From the NCBI GenBank assembly GCA_964495935.1, contig CAZBXQ010000058.1, forward strand, positions 1 through 19,826: DNA of 19,826 nucleotides, written 5' to 3'. Position 1 is the first letter of the stretch, and the number at the start of each line of letters is the position of its first letter. Below are positions 7,060-13,191 of the stretch, one piece after another. The translations under genes and the position numbers were made by a program. This stretch comes from JAJYSO01 sp964495935 (GTDB lineage: Bacteria; Bacteroidota; Bacteroidia; Flavobacteriales; Flavobacteriaceae). Under the pieces are notes generated by a model that saw nothing but the letters and a program-made list of their open reading frames with translations, was not told the origin of the DNA and did no database searches.

Positions 7060-7105
7060 GAGCTTATTTGTCGTTGTTGTTATCGGGACGCTCGTATTTT
7101 GGCCA
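7045..7105 (-). promoter_or_regulatory. Predicted antiterminator pairing of leader 2
   Basis: The transcript segment TGGCCAAAA (complement of 7097-7105, codons 24-27 of leader 2) is exactly complementary to TTTTGGCCA (complement of 7045-7053), which forms part of the 5' arm and loop of terminator 2. A ribosome paused on Met codons 16-18 would leave the leader segment free to seize the terminator arm. A ribosome reaching the stop codon would cover it. The pairing is read from the sequence; the mechanism is inferred by analogy with classical amino-acid attenuation. Confidence 0.65.
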
Positions 7106-7175
7106 TAGCAGGGGAGTAGGACATCATCATATCCATGCGCATGACCCTCATTGTTGCAAACGTCTTCGATTTCAT
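7080..7175 (-). CDS. Methionine-rich leader peptide 2
   Basis: A 31-codon ORF begins ATGAAATCGAAGACG and ends TAA. Methionines occupy positions 1, 9, 12, 14, 16, 17, 18 and 24, that is 8 of 31 residues, with three in a row at 16-18 (MRVMRMDMMM is residues 9-18). An internal in-frame ATG at codon 9 could also start translation and keeps all the internal Met codons. The stop lies 20 bases before a perfect 12-bp terminator, and metY follows. The peptide itself probably has no function. Its translation is predicted to sense charged elongator Met-tRNA: stalling at the Met run favours the antiterminator and metY transcription. No clear Shine-Dalgarno is seen, as usual for Bacteroidota. Confidence 0.8.
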   Translation of the reverse strand: MKSKTFATMRVMRMDMMMSYSPAMAKIRASR

Positions 7176-7202
7176 GTTTTAAAATTATGTTTAGTTTCTA
7201 CA

Positions 7203-7234
7203 ATAAAAAAGCCCCTGCGATTTCGCAAGGGCTT
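7203..7234 (-). terminator. Attenuator terminator 1 (promoter-proximal)
   Basis: In transcript direction AAGCCCTTGCG, loop AAAT and CGCAGGGGCTT form an 11-bp stem with one T-G pair, followed by a run of six Ts. It lies 25 bases downstream of the stop of leader peptide 1 and upstream of leader peptide 2. Readthrough here is needed before the second attenuator is even transcribed. Its 3' arm is repeated exactly in leader 1, which sets up a competing antiterminator. Confidence 0.9.
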
Positions 7235-7282
7235 CTTTATTTGGTTCCATGATAAAAGATTAGACCAATAGCTGCCCCTGCG
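7224..7282 (-). promoter_or_regulatory. Predicted antiterminator pairing of leader 1
   Basis: The 9-mer CGCAGGGGC occurs twice in the transcript: in codons 17-20 of leader 1 (complement of 7274-7282) and as the 3' arm of terminator 1 (complement of 7211-7219). The leader copy can therefore pair with the terminator's 5' arm (complement of 7224-7232) using the same nine pairs. The segment lies only a few codons after the Met-rich run. A ribosome stalled there would expose it, while one at the stop codon would mask it. Confidence 0.65.
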
Positions 7283-7331
7283 GATTTCTCCACATTATCA
7301 TCATGGGCATATTCATCAATCTTGTAGTCAT
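7260..7331 (-). CDS. Methionine-rich leader peptide 1
   Basis: A 23-codon ORF starts ATGACTACAAGATTG and ends TAA. Methionines are at positions 1, 6, 8, 10, 11 and 13 (MNMPMMIM is residues 6-13), so 6 of 23 codons are Met and five of them fall within eight codons. It starts about 15-20 bases after the predicted transcription start, leaving a very short leader, and stops 25 bases before terminator 1. It is unrelated in sequence to leader 2 apart from methionine content, so it is not a recent duplication. It is inferred to sense methionyl-tRNA supply for the metY operon. Confidence 0.8.
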   Translation of the reverse strand: MTTRLMNMPMMIMWRNPQGQLLV

Positions 7332-7352
7332 GGTTTGATTAATTCGTGTGCA

Positions 7353-7385
7353 CAAATATCAGAAAATATATTTGATAAAAACAAA
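7353..7385 (-). promoter_or_regulatory. Predicted promoter of the met operon
   Basis: On the minus strand a TTTG (complement of 7382-7385) is followed after 21 bases by GATATTTG (complement of 7353-7360). This is one mismatch from the Bacteroidota -7 consensus TAnnTTTG, with spacing inside the known range. Transcription would start near 7346, about 15 bases before the start codon of leader 1. Confidence 0.5.
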
Positions 7386-7931
7386 TAAACCGGATAAAAT
7401 TTTTTAGTAATTTATAAGGGCTACAAAATCAGTACTATAAAATAAAACTTTTAGCAATTTATAAAAGCAGAGTTACATGTTTGGCCAAAACGAGACCTCT
7501 ATATAAATGTAATTTTAAACCCTTGAGACGATGACGGGTTAAAAATTGCGGTCATATAGATTGGATTTTTTTGACCGGAGGAGAAGAAAATTTTTCCACC
7601 TGCTTCGAGACGGACCGGTGGGCTGTGAGTTTGAATAAATAACTGAGTTTTGGAGATGTTTTGAGCTACTGAATTCAATGCGGCTTATGGAAATGAATTT
7701 ACACGATATGGATGTATTTAATAGGTTACAAAAGCCATAAAATGGATTCCACGAATTAGAAACACCCCCACAGGGCGGGGAATAATTACTCCGAAAGACA
7801 GCGAAAAAATATAAGACACTTATTATCAGATATTTATAAAACAGGTCTATAATAGAAAAAATAGATGGTCCAAAAGTGCGGGTAGCTGAAAATAAGAAGA
7901 TAACTTTTTGAAATACAGTTTGATTGAGTAG
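7386..7931. other. Gene-poor stretch without a recognisable gene
   Basis: No convincing gene is seen. There is an imperfect direct repeat, TTTTAGTAATTTATAA at 7402-7417 and TTTTAGCAATTTATAA at 7449-7464. A loose hairpin is possible: TTTTAAACCC at 7513-7522 faces GGGTTAAAA at 7536-7544, and the T/A flanks resemble a terminator of a lost gene. The one long open frame across it (minus strand, 7539-8033) runs into the coding start of the next gene and has low-complexity, serine/phenylalanine-rich content typical of a shadow. Confidence 0.5.
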
Positions 7932-7962
7932 TTTCTTTCTCGGTATTTTTGCCTTACCTTTG
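7932..7962 (+). promoter_or_regulatory. Predicted promoter of the S4-domain gene
   Basis: TACCTTTG at 7955-7962 matches the Bacteroidota -7 consensus exactly. A TTTC lies 19 bases upstream at 7932-7935 in place of the -33 TTTG. The predicted start of transcription, about 7969, leaves roughly ten bases before the ATG at 7980. Confidence 0.6.
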
Positions 7963-7979
7963 TCAAAAATCTGCAAATA

Positions 7980-8807
7980 ATGGCTAAAAAGTCCCGAAAT
8001 CGACGTCAATATTCCAAAAAACGGCATCCCCAATCGAAAAATAAAAAGTCGAAGAATCCATCGTCGCGGCGTGTCGCTATTGATAAACAGGTCAAAGATC
8101 CGAATGCTAAGATGCGATTGAATAAATACATTTCCAATTCCGGGATATGCTCACGCCGAGAAGCCGATCTTTATATTGCCTCGGGAAATGTCACCGTAAA
8201 TGGAGAGGTGATTACACAAATGGGATATAAAGTTAATCTCACGGATGATGTGCGGTTTGATGGGCAGCGTATCAATCCCGAAAAAAAGGAATATGTGCTG
8301 TTAAACAAGCCTTCCGGGTTTTATGTGACCGGTAGTTTGGAAAGGAACAACCGAACGGTAATGGATTTGGTAGCTCGGGCTGCCAAAGGAAAAATTGTTC
8401 CGGTTGGGAGTTTTGAGACCAATGCCAAAGGATTGCTGTTATTGACTAACGACGGTACTCTGGAGAAAAAATTAGCAAAGCGCCCGGTACGCCAAATCTT
8501 TGAAATTGAACTGAAAAAGCCCCTGGAGGAGAGTGTCCTGGAAGAATTGAAAAATGGAGTTCGGCTAAAAGAAGGTTTTGTAAAACTACAGGGAATCGAC
8601 TACGTGAATCAAAAATCCAAACGTGAGGTGGGGGTGGAGTTATCTTCCACTATTCCGCAGGTTATTCAGAAAATATTCAGTAAAGTAGGTCATGAAATTC
8701 TTAATCTGGATCGCGTAGCCTACGGGGGACTTACTAAAAAGAACCTTCCCCGCGGGCAGTTTCGTCACCTCAATCGGCAGGAAGTTATTAATCTGGGGAT
8801 GTTGTAA
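7980..8807 (+). CDS. RsuA/RluB-family S4-domain protein, probable pseudoenzyme
   Basis: The family converts uridine to pseudouridine in rRNA. This 275-residue copy has a Lys/Arg-rich N-terminal tail (1-45), an S4 RNA-binding domain starting at MRLNKYISNSGICSRREAD (45-63), and the catalytic domain region from VLLNKPSGF (106-114). The active-site motif, normally GRLDxxTxGLLLLTNDG, reads GSFETNAKGLLLLTNDG (143-159), so the catalytic Asp is Glu146 and the preceding Arg is Ser144. The usual GRNRxVRR motif is replaced by TIPQVIQK (224-231), and the THP after the TNDG strand is gone. The C-terminal LDRVAYGGLTKKNLPRG is kept. The frame is intact and has its own promoter, so it is not simply decaying. 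It probably binds RNA without isomerising it; a true rRNA synthase should be elsewhere in the genome. Confidence 0.85.
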   Translation: MAKKSRNRRQYSKKRHPQSKNKKSKNPSSRRVAIDKQVKDPNAKMRLNKYISNSGICSRREADLYIASGNVTVNGEVITQMGYKVNLTDDVRFDGQRINPEKKEYVLLNKPSGFYVTGSLERNNRTVMDLVARAAKGKIVPVGSFETNAKGLLLLTNDGTLEKKLAKRPVRQIFEIELKKPLEESVLEELKNGVRLKEGFVKLQGIDYVNQKSKREVGVELSSTIPQVIQKIFSKVGHEILNLDRVAYGGLTKKNLPRGQFRHLNRQEVINLGML

Positions 8808-8814
8808 GCCTTTT

Positions 8815-9246
8815 TTAGCTCTGAATCTCGTCGATGGATTGGATCTTGCCGTTTTTGCGGACAAATGATTTATTTTTCTCATAAACCCGTTTTGAATTTA
8901 GAATGTAGAAAACCAGGGTAACCGTACACAAGATGGCCTCCGGTAAGCATTCCGATTCCCAAATCAAACCCCATCAGATAGGTGGAATTGGCCGTTTCCC
9001 TTTTGGAATGTGGTGCCATATGGATATAAATGGTGGGTAGCCCCGGAAGAAGAATTCCCTAACCTGTTTCCAGTACAAAACCAGAACATAGGAAGAAAGA
9101 ACGATTCCGATTTGTGCTTGCGGAACGTTGAGGTATTCGGATAGATATAGCAGAATGGTGGGTATAAGTAGATTGAAAGCACTGCCCATCAGGAAGTTTG
9201 TAATCGAGGCAATAACAAAACTTCGATTCCAAAGTTTTTCTTTCAT
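8815..9246 (-). pseudogene. MFS transporter remnant
   Basis: Three pieces of one transporter survive in three frames. The N-terminus (9246 down to about 9080) starts MKEKLWNRSFVIASITNFLM, spans about two membrane helices and ends near SSYVLVLY. A middle piece (about 9060-8950) reads LLPGLPTIYIHMAPHSKRETANSTYLMGFDLGIG, a loop typical of DHA1-type drug exporters. The C-terminus (about 8917-8815) reads FYILNSKRVYEKNK and ends IQSIDEIQS with TAA at 8815-8817. About 430 of some 1200 bases remain, so large internal deletions and frameshifts have occurred. It converges on the S4-domain gene, with seven bases between stops. Confidence 0.75.
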
Positions 9247-9466
9247 GGTATAATGATAGTAGTAATAGCAGGAGACAAAGTTGCCAGTCGGTTTTCATAT
9301 TTACACTCATAATCGGGCCATATTTTAAACATCGAGGGAGGATAAGAATGTGATGGTTTATAAAAGAATTAACGGTAATACGAGACCTCCTTCTTGGGAT
9401 TATGGTAAAATATGAGGAAATTTGAGGGAGTCTAATAATGGACTATAAATAATTTAAAATAGCACT

Positions 9467-9964
9467 ATGGCATTACCAGATTTAATTTTAGAAGAAGTTG
9501 AACAGGAGTTCGACAATACCAGAAAAATATTAGAGCGGGTTCCCGCCGATAAATTTGACTGGAAGCCTCATGATAAATCGATGAGTTTAAAAACACTGGC
9601 CACTCATATTGCGGCCTTGGCCTCTTTTACCGGGATGATGTTAACCTCCGATGAGTTGGATTTTGCGACGGCTTCATGGCCGGAGGTCAATTCCACCGAA
9701 GATGTCCTCGGACTTCATGATAAGGGTGCCGAGAATACAAAAAAGGCACTTCAAAAAGCCACTGAAGGTGATTTTGACAAGGAATTTGTTTTTCGTAATG
9801 GAAATCAGATCATCATGAAAATGCCCATCCGACAATTTATTCGTAAAATGGCCTTGAGTCATATTTATCACCATCGGGCACAATTAGGAGTTTATCTACG
9901 ACTACTCGATGTTCCGATTCCCGGTATGTACGGGCCCAGTGCCGATGATGAGGCCGCTTCATAA
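9467..9964 (+). CDS. DinB-family protein
   Basis: This 165-residue four-helix-bundle protein of the DinB/YfiT superfamily belongs to a group that includes metal-dependent thiol transferases and proteins of unknown substrate. Putative metal ligands are His47 in THIAAL and the HxxxH pair His132/His136 in SHIYHHRAQLGVYLRLL. The N-terminal helix with EEVEQEFDNTRKILERVP and the FDWKPHDKSMS segment are typical. Its substrate cannot be told from sequence. It stands alone: the decayed transporter lies upstream on the other strand, and a terminator follows. No promoter matching the Bacteroidota consensus was seen in the 220 bases upstream. Confidence 0.85.
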   Translation: MALPDLILEEVEQEFDNTRKILERVPADKFDWKPHDKSMSLKTLATHIAALASFTGMMLTSDELDFATASWPEVNSTEDVLGLHDKGAENTKKALQKATEGDFDKEFVFRNGNQIIMKMPIRQFIRKMALSHIYHHRAQLGVYLRLLDVPIPGMYGPSADDEAAS

Positions 9965-9993
9965 GGACGACAATCCGATTCCCGGATGAATTT

Positions 9994-10020
9994 AAAAGCC
10001 CCCGAATGGGGGTTTTTTTA
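9994..10020 (+). terminator. Intrinsic terminator after the DinB-family gene
   Basis: AAAAGCCCCC, loop GAAT, GGGGG and a run of seven Ts form a short GC-rich hairpin with an A-rich left flank able to pair with the T-run. It begins 30 bases after the stop codon and separates the DinB-family gene from the downstream transporter operon. Confidence 0.8.
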
Positions 10021-10067
10021 ATTTTAGAAAAAAATAACATACTTTTACAGGTCTTAAAATTACGCCG

Positions 10068-11303
10068 ATGTCCAATGACCAACATCCCTCAAAATCCCTT
10101 AAAAATGTAGTCTTTGTTGTACTTGTAGCCTCTTTGGGTTATTTTATTGATATTTATGATATTGTCATTTTTTCAATTGTTCGCGTAGAAAGCTTTACAG
10201 ATCTTGGAATTGTTGGAGAACAGATGCGAACAGGGGGGGAGTACGTTTTAAATATGCAAATGGGAGGACTCTTGGTGGGGGGTATCGTGTGGGGCATTAT
10301 TGGCGATAAATACGGCCGTATAAAAGTTTTGTTTGGGTCGATCTTGTTATATTCTGTGGCCAATATTGTCAATTCTTTTGTGCATGGACTTCACACCTAT
10401 GCTATTATCCGGTTTATCGCCGGGTTTGGTTTGGCCGGAGAATTAGGAGCCGGAGTGACTCTGGTTAATGAAAGTATGCACAAAGACAAACGTGGGTATG
10501 GTACCATGTTGATTGCCACGGTGGGTGTTTTGGGGGCTGTAGTCGCTTTTTATGTCGCCGAACATTTCTCATGGCGGAATGCCTATATCGTAGGAGGAGT
10601 GTTGGGATTTGCCCTATTGCTCCTGCGAATGGGAACTTTTGAGTCGGGAATGTACGAGAAATCGATGACCAAGAATGTGGAAAAAGGAAAAATCAGCATG
10701 TTGTTTACCGATAAAAACCGATTTAAACGTTATGTGTATTGTCTGCTTATCGGGCTTCCAATTTGGTTTGTAGTCGGGATTTTTGTCACGCTGGCTCCCG
10801 AATTTGGAGAGGCACTGAATGCCCCGGTAAAGCTCAGTGCAGGGACGGGGATTTTATATTGCTATATCGGGATTTCTCTGGGGGATCTTTTTGCGGGGCT
10901 GCTGGCACAAATCACCAAGTCTCGGCGACTGGCAGTGCTTATTTTCCAAATCGGGATTGTAATTAGTAGTATATGGTATCTCACCAGCACGGGGATTACC
11001 GAAGCCAAATTTCATTGGCTGGCCTTTTTTATGGGGCTTAGTGTAGGGTATTGGGCGACTTTTGTGACTATTGCCTCAGAGCAGTTTGGAACGAATCTGC
11101 GGTCAACGGTCACCACAACAGCACCCAATTTTGTGCGGGGAGCATTGATTCCGAGTACCCTGTTATTTGAATTGATTTTGAGATATTTCGATATCATTAC
11201 GGCGGGAATCGTTATGATTGTAGCCTTGAGCGCAATAGCACTCTATGCTTTGAGCCGTTTGAAAGAAAGCTTTAATCGGGATTTAAACTATTACGAAGAG
11301 TAG
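10068..11303 (+). CDS. MFS transporter
   Basis: This inner-membrane transporter has 411 residues and about 12 predicted helices. Helix 1 contains GYFIDIYDIVIFSIV with two acidic residues (Asp28, Asp31). The loop after helix 2 carries motif A as GDKYGRIK (79-86), and a second gating-like region reads AGFGLAGELGAGVTLVNE. The GELG and acidic helix 1 pattern resembles the sugar/organic-acid branch of the superfamily more than the drug exporters, but the substrate is not determined. It is followed 28 bases later by glycosylasparaginase and then CutC on the same strand, which suggests one operon. A plausible job is moving a glycan-derived amino acid or sugar; this is inference. The start at 10068 is the first Met before the hydrophobic helix. 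Confidence 0.85.
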   Translation: MSNDQHPSKSLKNVVFVVLVASLGYFIDIYDIVIFSIVRVESFTDLGIVGEQMRTGGEYVLNMQMGGLLVGGIVWGIIGDKYGRIKVLFGSILLYSVANIVNSFVHGLHTYAIIRFIAGFGLAGELGAGVTLVNESMHKDKRGYGTMLIATVGVLGAVVAFYVAEHFSWRNAYIVGGVLGFALLLLRMGTFESGMYEKSMTKNVEKGKISMLFTDKNRFKRYVYCLLIGLPIWFVVGIFVTLAPEFGEALNAPVKLSAGTGILYCYIGISLGDLFAGLLAQITKSRRLAVLIFQIGIVISSIWYLTSTGITEAKFHWLAFFMGLSVGYWATFVTIASEQFGTNLRSTVTTTAPNFVRGALIPSTLLFELILRYFDIITAGIVMIVALSAIALYALSRLKESFNRDLNYYEE

Positions 11304-11331
11304 TTTTCGTTGGAATGAATAAAACGCAATA

Positions 11332-12336
11332 ATGATGAAAGACAACCGAAGAAATTTTATAAAGAAAATAGGCGTAGCCTCTGCTTTTGTTGCGGTTCGA
11401 CCGCTAAAGATAGATGAGGTCTTTGAAGGGGTAATAAAACAAAAGACCCGGAAGCCCATTGTTATTTCGACTTGGAATTTTGGTTTGCAGGCCAATGAAG
11501 GGGCATTAACAGTTTTAAAGTCCGGGGGAAAGGCTTTGGATGCTGTCGAAGCCGGCGTTCGAATAACAGAGGCCGATCCCGAAGAACGCAGCGTAGGCTA
11601 TGGGGGGCGTCCCGATCGGGACGGGAACGTTACACTTGATGCTTGTATCATGGATGAAAAAGCCAATGCCGGTTCGGTGGCGGCTATAGAGCATATCAAA
11701 CATCCGGTTTCGGTGGCCCGCCGGGTGATGGAAAAAACACCTCATGTGATGCTGGTGGGAGAAGGTGCTTTGGAATTTGCCTTGTCGCAGGGGTTTAAAA
11801 AAGAAAACCTGCTTACCGAGAAGTCTGAGAAAGAATGGAAAGAATGGTTGAAGACGAGTGAATATAAACCTGTGGCAAACATTGAGAATCACGATACAAT
11901 CGGGATGCTGGCTTTGGACGAGGCGGGGAATCTGTCGGGGGCGTGTACAACCAGTGGGATGGCCTATAAAATGCATGGTCGAGTGGGGGATTCGCCCATC
12001 ATTGGAGCCGGCCTTTATGTCGATAATGAAGTGGGAGCCGCGACTTCTACCGGAGATGGCGAAGAAGTCATTCGCACCGTAGGGAGCCATTTGGTGGTCG
12101 AATTGATGCGTCAGGGAAAATCCCCGCAAGAAGCTTGTGAAGAGGCCGTTCGCAGGATCATTAAACTGGCCAAGCTTCGAGAGAAGGATTTGAAAGTTAT
12201 GCAGGTGGGTTTCCTCGCCCTGAGTAAATTGGGAGAAGTAGGAGCCTATTGCATTCAAAAAGGCTTTACGTATGCGGTGGGGGACGCCCAAAGCAATACA
12301 CTTTTTGATGCGGACTATGAATTAAAAGGTCTTTAA
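11332..12336 (+). CDS. Glycosylasparaginase (N4-(beta-N-acetylglucosaminyl)-L-asparaginase)
   Basis: This Ntn-hydrolase splits GlcNAc-asparagine, the core left after proteolysis of N-glycoproteins, into aspartate and an aminosugar. The proenzyme should self-cleave before Thr189 in the HDTIGMLALD motif. Substrate-binding blocks GRVGDSPIIGAGLYVD (216-231) and ATSTGDGE (237-244) are present, as is the N-terminal WNFGLQANEGA. The 334-residue length is normal. The N-terminus NRRNFIKKIGVASAFVAV is a twin-arginine signal, so the enzyme is probably exported folded to the periplasm, as for flavobacterial relatives such as the Elizabethkingia enzyme. Adjacent ATGs at 11332 and 11335 are both possible starts. 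It lies between the MFS transporter and CutC. Confidence 0.92.
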   Translation: MMKDNRRNFIKKIGVASAFVAVRPLKIDEVFEGVIKQKTRKPIVISTWNFGLQANEGALTVLKSGGKALDAVEAGVRITEADPEERSVGYGGRPDRDGNVTLDACIMDEKANAGSVAAIEHIKHPVSVARRVMEKTPHVMLVGEGALEFALSQGFKKENLLTEKSEKEWKEWLKTSEYKPVANIENHDTIGMLALDEAGNLSGACTTSGMAYKMHGRVGDSPIIGAGLYVDNEVGAATSTGDGEEVIRTVGSHLVVELMRQGKSPQEACEEAVRRIIKLAKLREKDLKVMQVGFLALSKLGEVGAYCIQKGFTYAVGDAQSNTLFDADYELKGL

Positions 12337-12362
12337 ATGACCTCGTAAAGATAAAAGGACCA

Positions 12363-13025
12363 ATGAAATTAGAAATTGCCTGTTTTGATGCTCCGGATGC
12401 CATTGTGGCTGCCAGAGAAGGAGCCGATCGTATTGAATTATGTGCCGATTATTCCGAGGGTGGGATAAGCCCCGATGTCGCTCTTTTAAAGCCATTCAAA
12501 AAAGAATTTGATACACCTGTTTTTGTGATGATTCGTCCGCGTGGCGGGGATTTTGTCTATACTGATGAGGAGTTTGAGGCAATGAAAAAGAAGTTGATTG
12601 CCTTTCGGGAGGCCGGAGCAGATGGATTTGTTTTTGGAATCCTGACCGCTGCTCATCAAATTAATGAAGCGCAAAATCGCAAATTAGTCAGCTTGGCAGC
12701 GGGGAAACCCTGTACTTTCCATCGGGCTTTTGATCGCCTTACAGAGAAAAAAGAAGGATTGGAAAAATTAATTTCTATCGGTTTCAAAACGGTATTGACA
12801 TCTGGAGGAACACATCCGGCCATGGAGGGCATAGATATTCTTGAAAACCTGTATAGTCAAGCCGAAGGCCGAATTACCATTCTTGCGGGCGGAGGCATTC
12901 GAGCTGCCAATGTGCATCATTTTAAAAAACTGGATTTTGTTCATTCGGCCTGTGTACATCCGGATACCGAAAAATTGGATATAGTAGAGCTGAAAAGCCT
13001 GAGAGCCCGGGTTTCGGAACTTTAG
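12363..13025 (+). CDS. cutC: CutC-family TIM-barrel protein
   Basis: This cytoplasmic 220-residue TIM barrel is of the CutC family. Characteristic blocks are GADRIELC (20-27), MIRPRGGDF (56-64), TFHRAFD (118-124), LTSGG (145-149) and ILAGGGI (173-179). The name comes from a proposed copper-homeostasis role in E. coli that has since been questioned, and the biochemical activity is unsettled. The barrel and conserved His/Arg/Asp residues look like an enzyme. In Bacteroidota cutC is often found beside glycosidase or glycosylasparaginase genes, as here (26 bases after it), which points to glycan or sugar handling rather than copper; this is inference. It is the last gene of the + strand operon. 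Confidence 0.9.
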   Translation: MKLEIACFDAPDAIVAAREGADRIELCADYSEGGISPDVALLKPFKKEFDTPVFVMIRPRGGDFVYTDEEFEAMKKKLIAFREAGADGFVFGILTAAHQINEAQNRKLVSLAAGKPCTFHRAFDRLTEKKEGLEKLISIGFKTVLTSGGTHPAMEGIDILENLYSQAEGRITILAGGGIRAANVHHFKKLDFVHSACVHPDTEKLDIVELKSLRARVSEL

Positions 13026-13157
13026 AAGAGGGCTTTCTTGTTTCTGTCAATTGGAGTCGTCTTGATAATTTGACGATGAGCTTTCGATTTCCTATAACCA
13101 TAGTTATATACGGTACCAGAGTAGGATTTTATAAGCAGTTGTAAGGAGAAGGCTTTT

Positions 13158-13191
13158 AAAGTCCTGAAACAAAGGGAAGAAAAAGGACTTT
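13158..13191. terminator. Possible weak terminator between converging operons
   Basis: AAAGTCC at 13158-13164 and GGACTTT at 13185-13191 form a 7-bp stem with a 20-base purine-rich loop. The right arm touches the stop codon of the esterase on the other strand. For + strand transcripts it is followed by only one more T before A-G, so termination would be weak. No better terminator is visible in the 165 bases between cutC and the esterase. Confidence 0.3.

Noticed and set aside
7068..7271. 67-residue open frame on the + strand across the met leader region
   Set aside because: It is the antisense of the two Met-leader ORFs and the first terminator; its protein is His/Arg/Leu-rich and without a start context. 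The minus-strand reading explains the region better.
7024..7385. SAM riboswitch upstream of metY
   Set aside because: No SAM-I four-way junction or SAM-II pseudoknot pattern could be found by eye, and the space is fully occupied by two leader ORFs with terminators.
7539..8033. 164-residue minus-strand open frame
   Set aside because: Overlaps the start and promoter of the S4-domain gene, shows no domain, and has shadow-like composition rich in Ser, Phe and Asn.
9379..9395. Possible further copies of the AGACCT-type repeat near 7491 and 9379 (CGAGACCTC)
   Set aside because: Only seven to nine bases match and no palindromic partner is present, so they cannot be assigned to the repeat at 79-125.
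10017..10047. Promoter for the MFS operon with TACTTTTA at 10040-10047
   Set aside because: The last base of the -7 box differs from consensus and the -33 position falls in the terminator T-run with TTTA; too weak to list as a feature.
11515..12291. 258-residue minus-strand frame inside glycosylasparaginase
   Set aside because: Antisense to a gene with clear catalytic motifs; His/Phe-rich product without recognisable domain.
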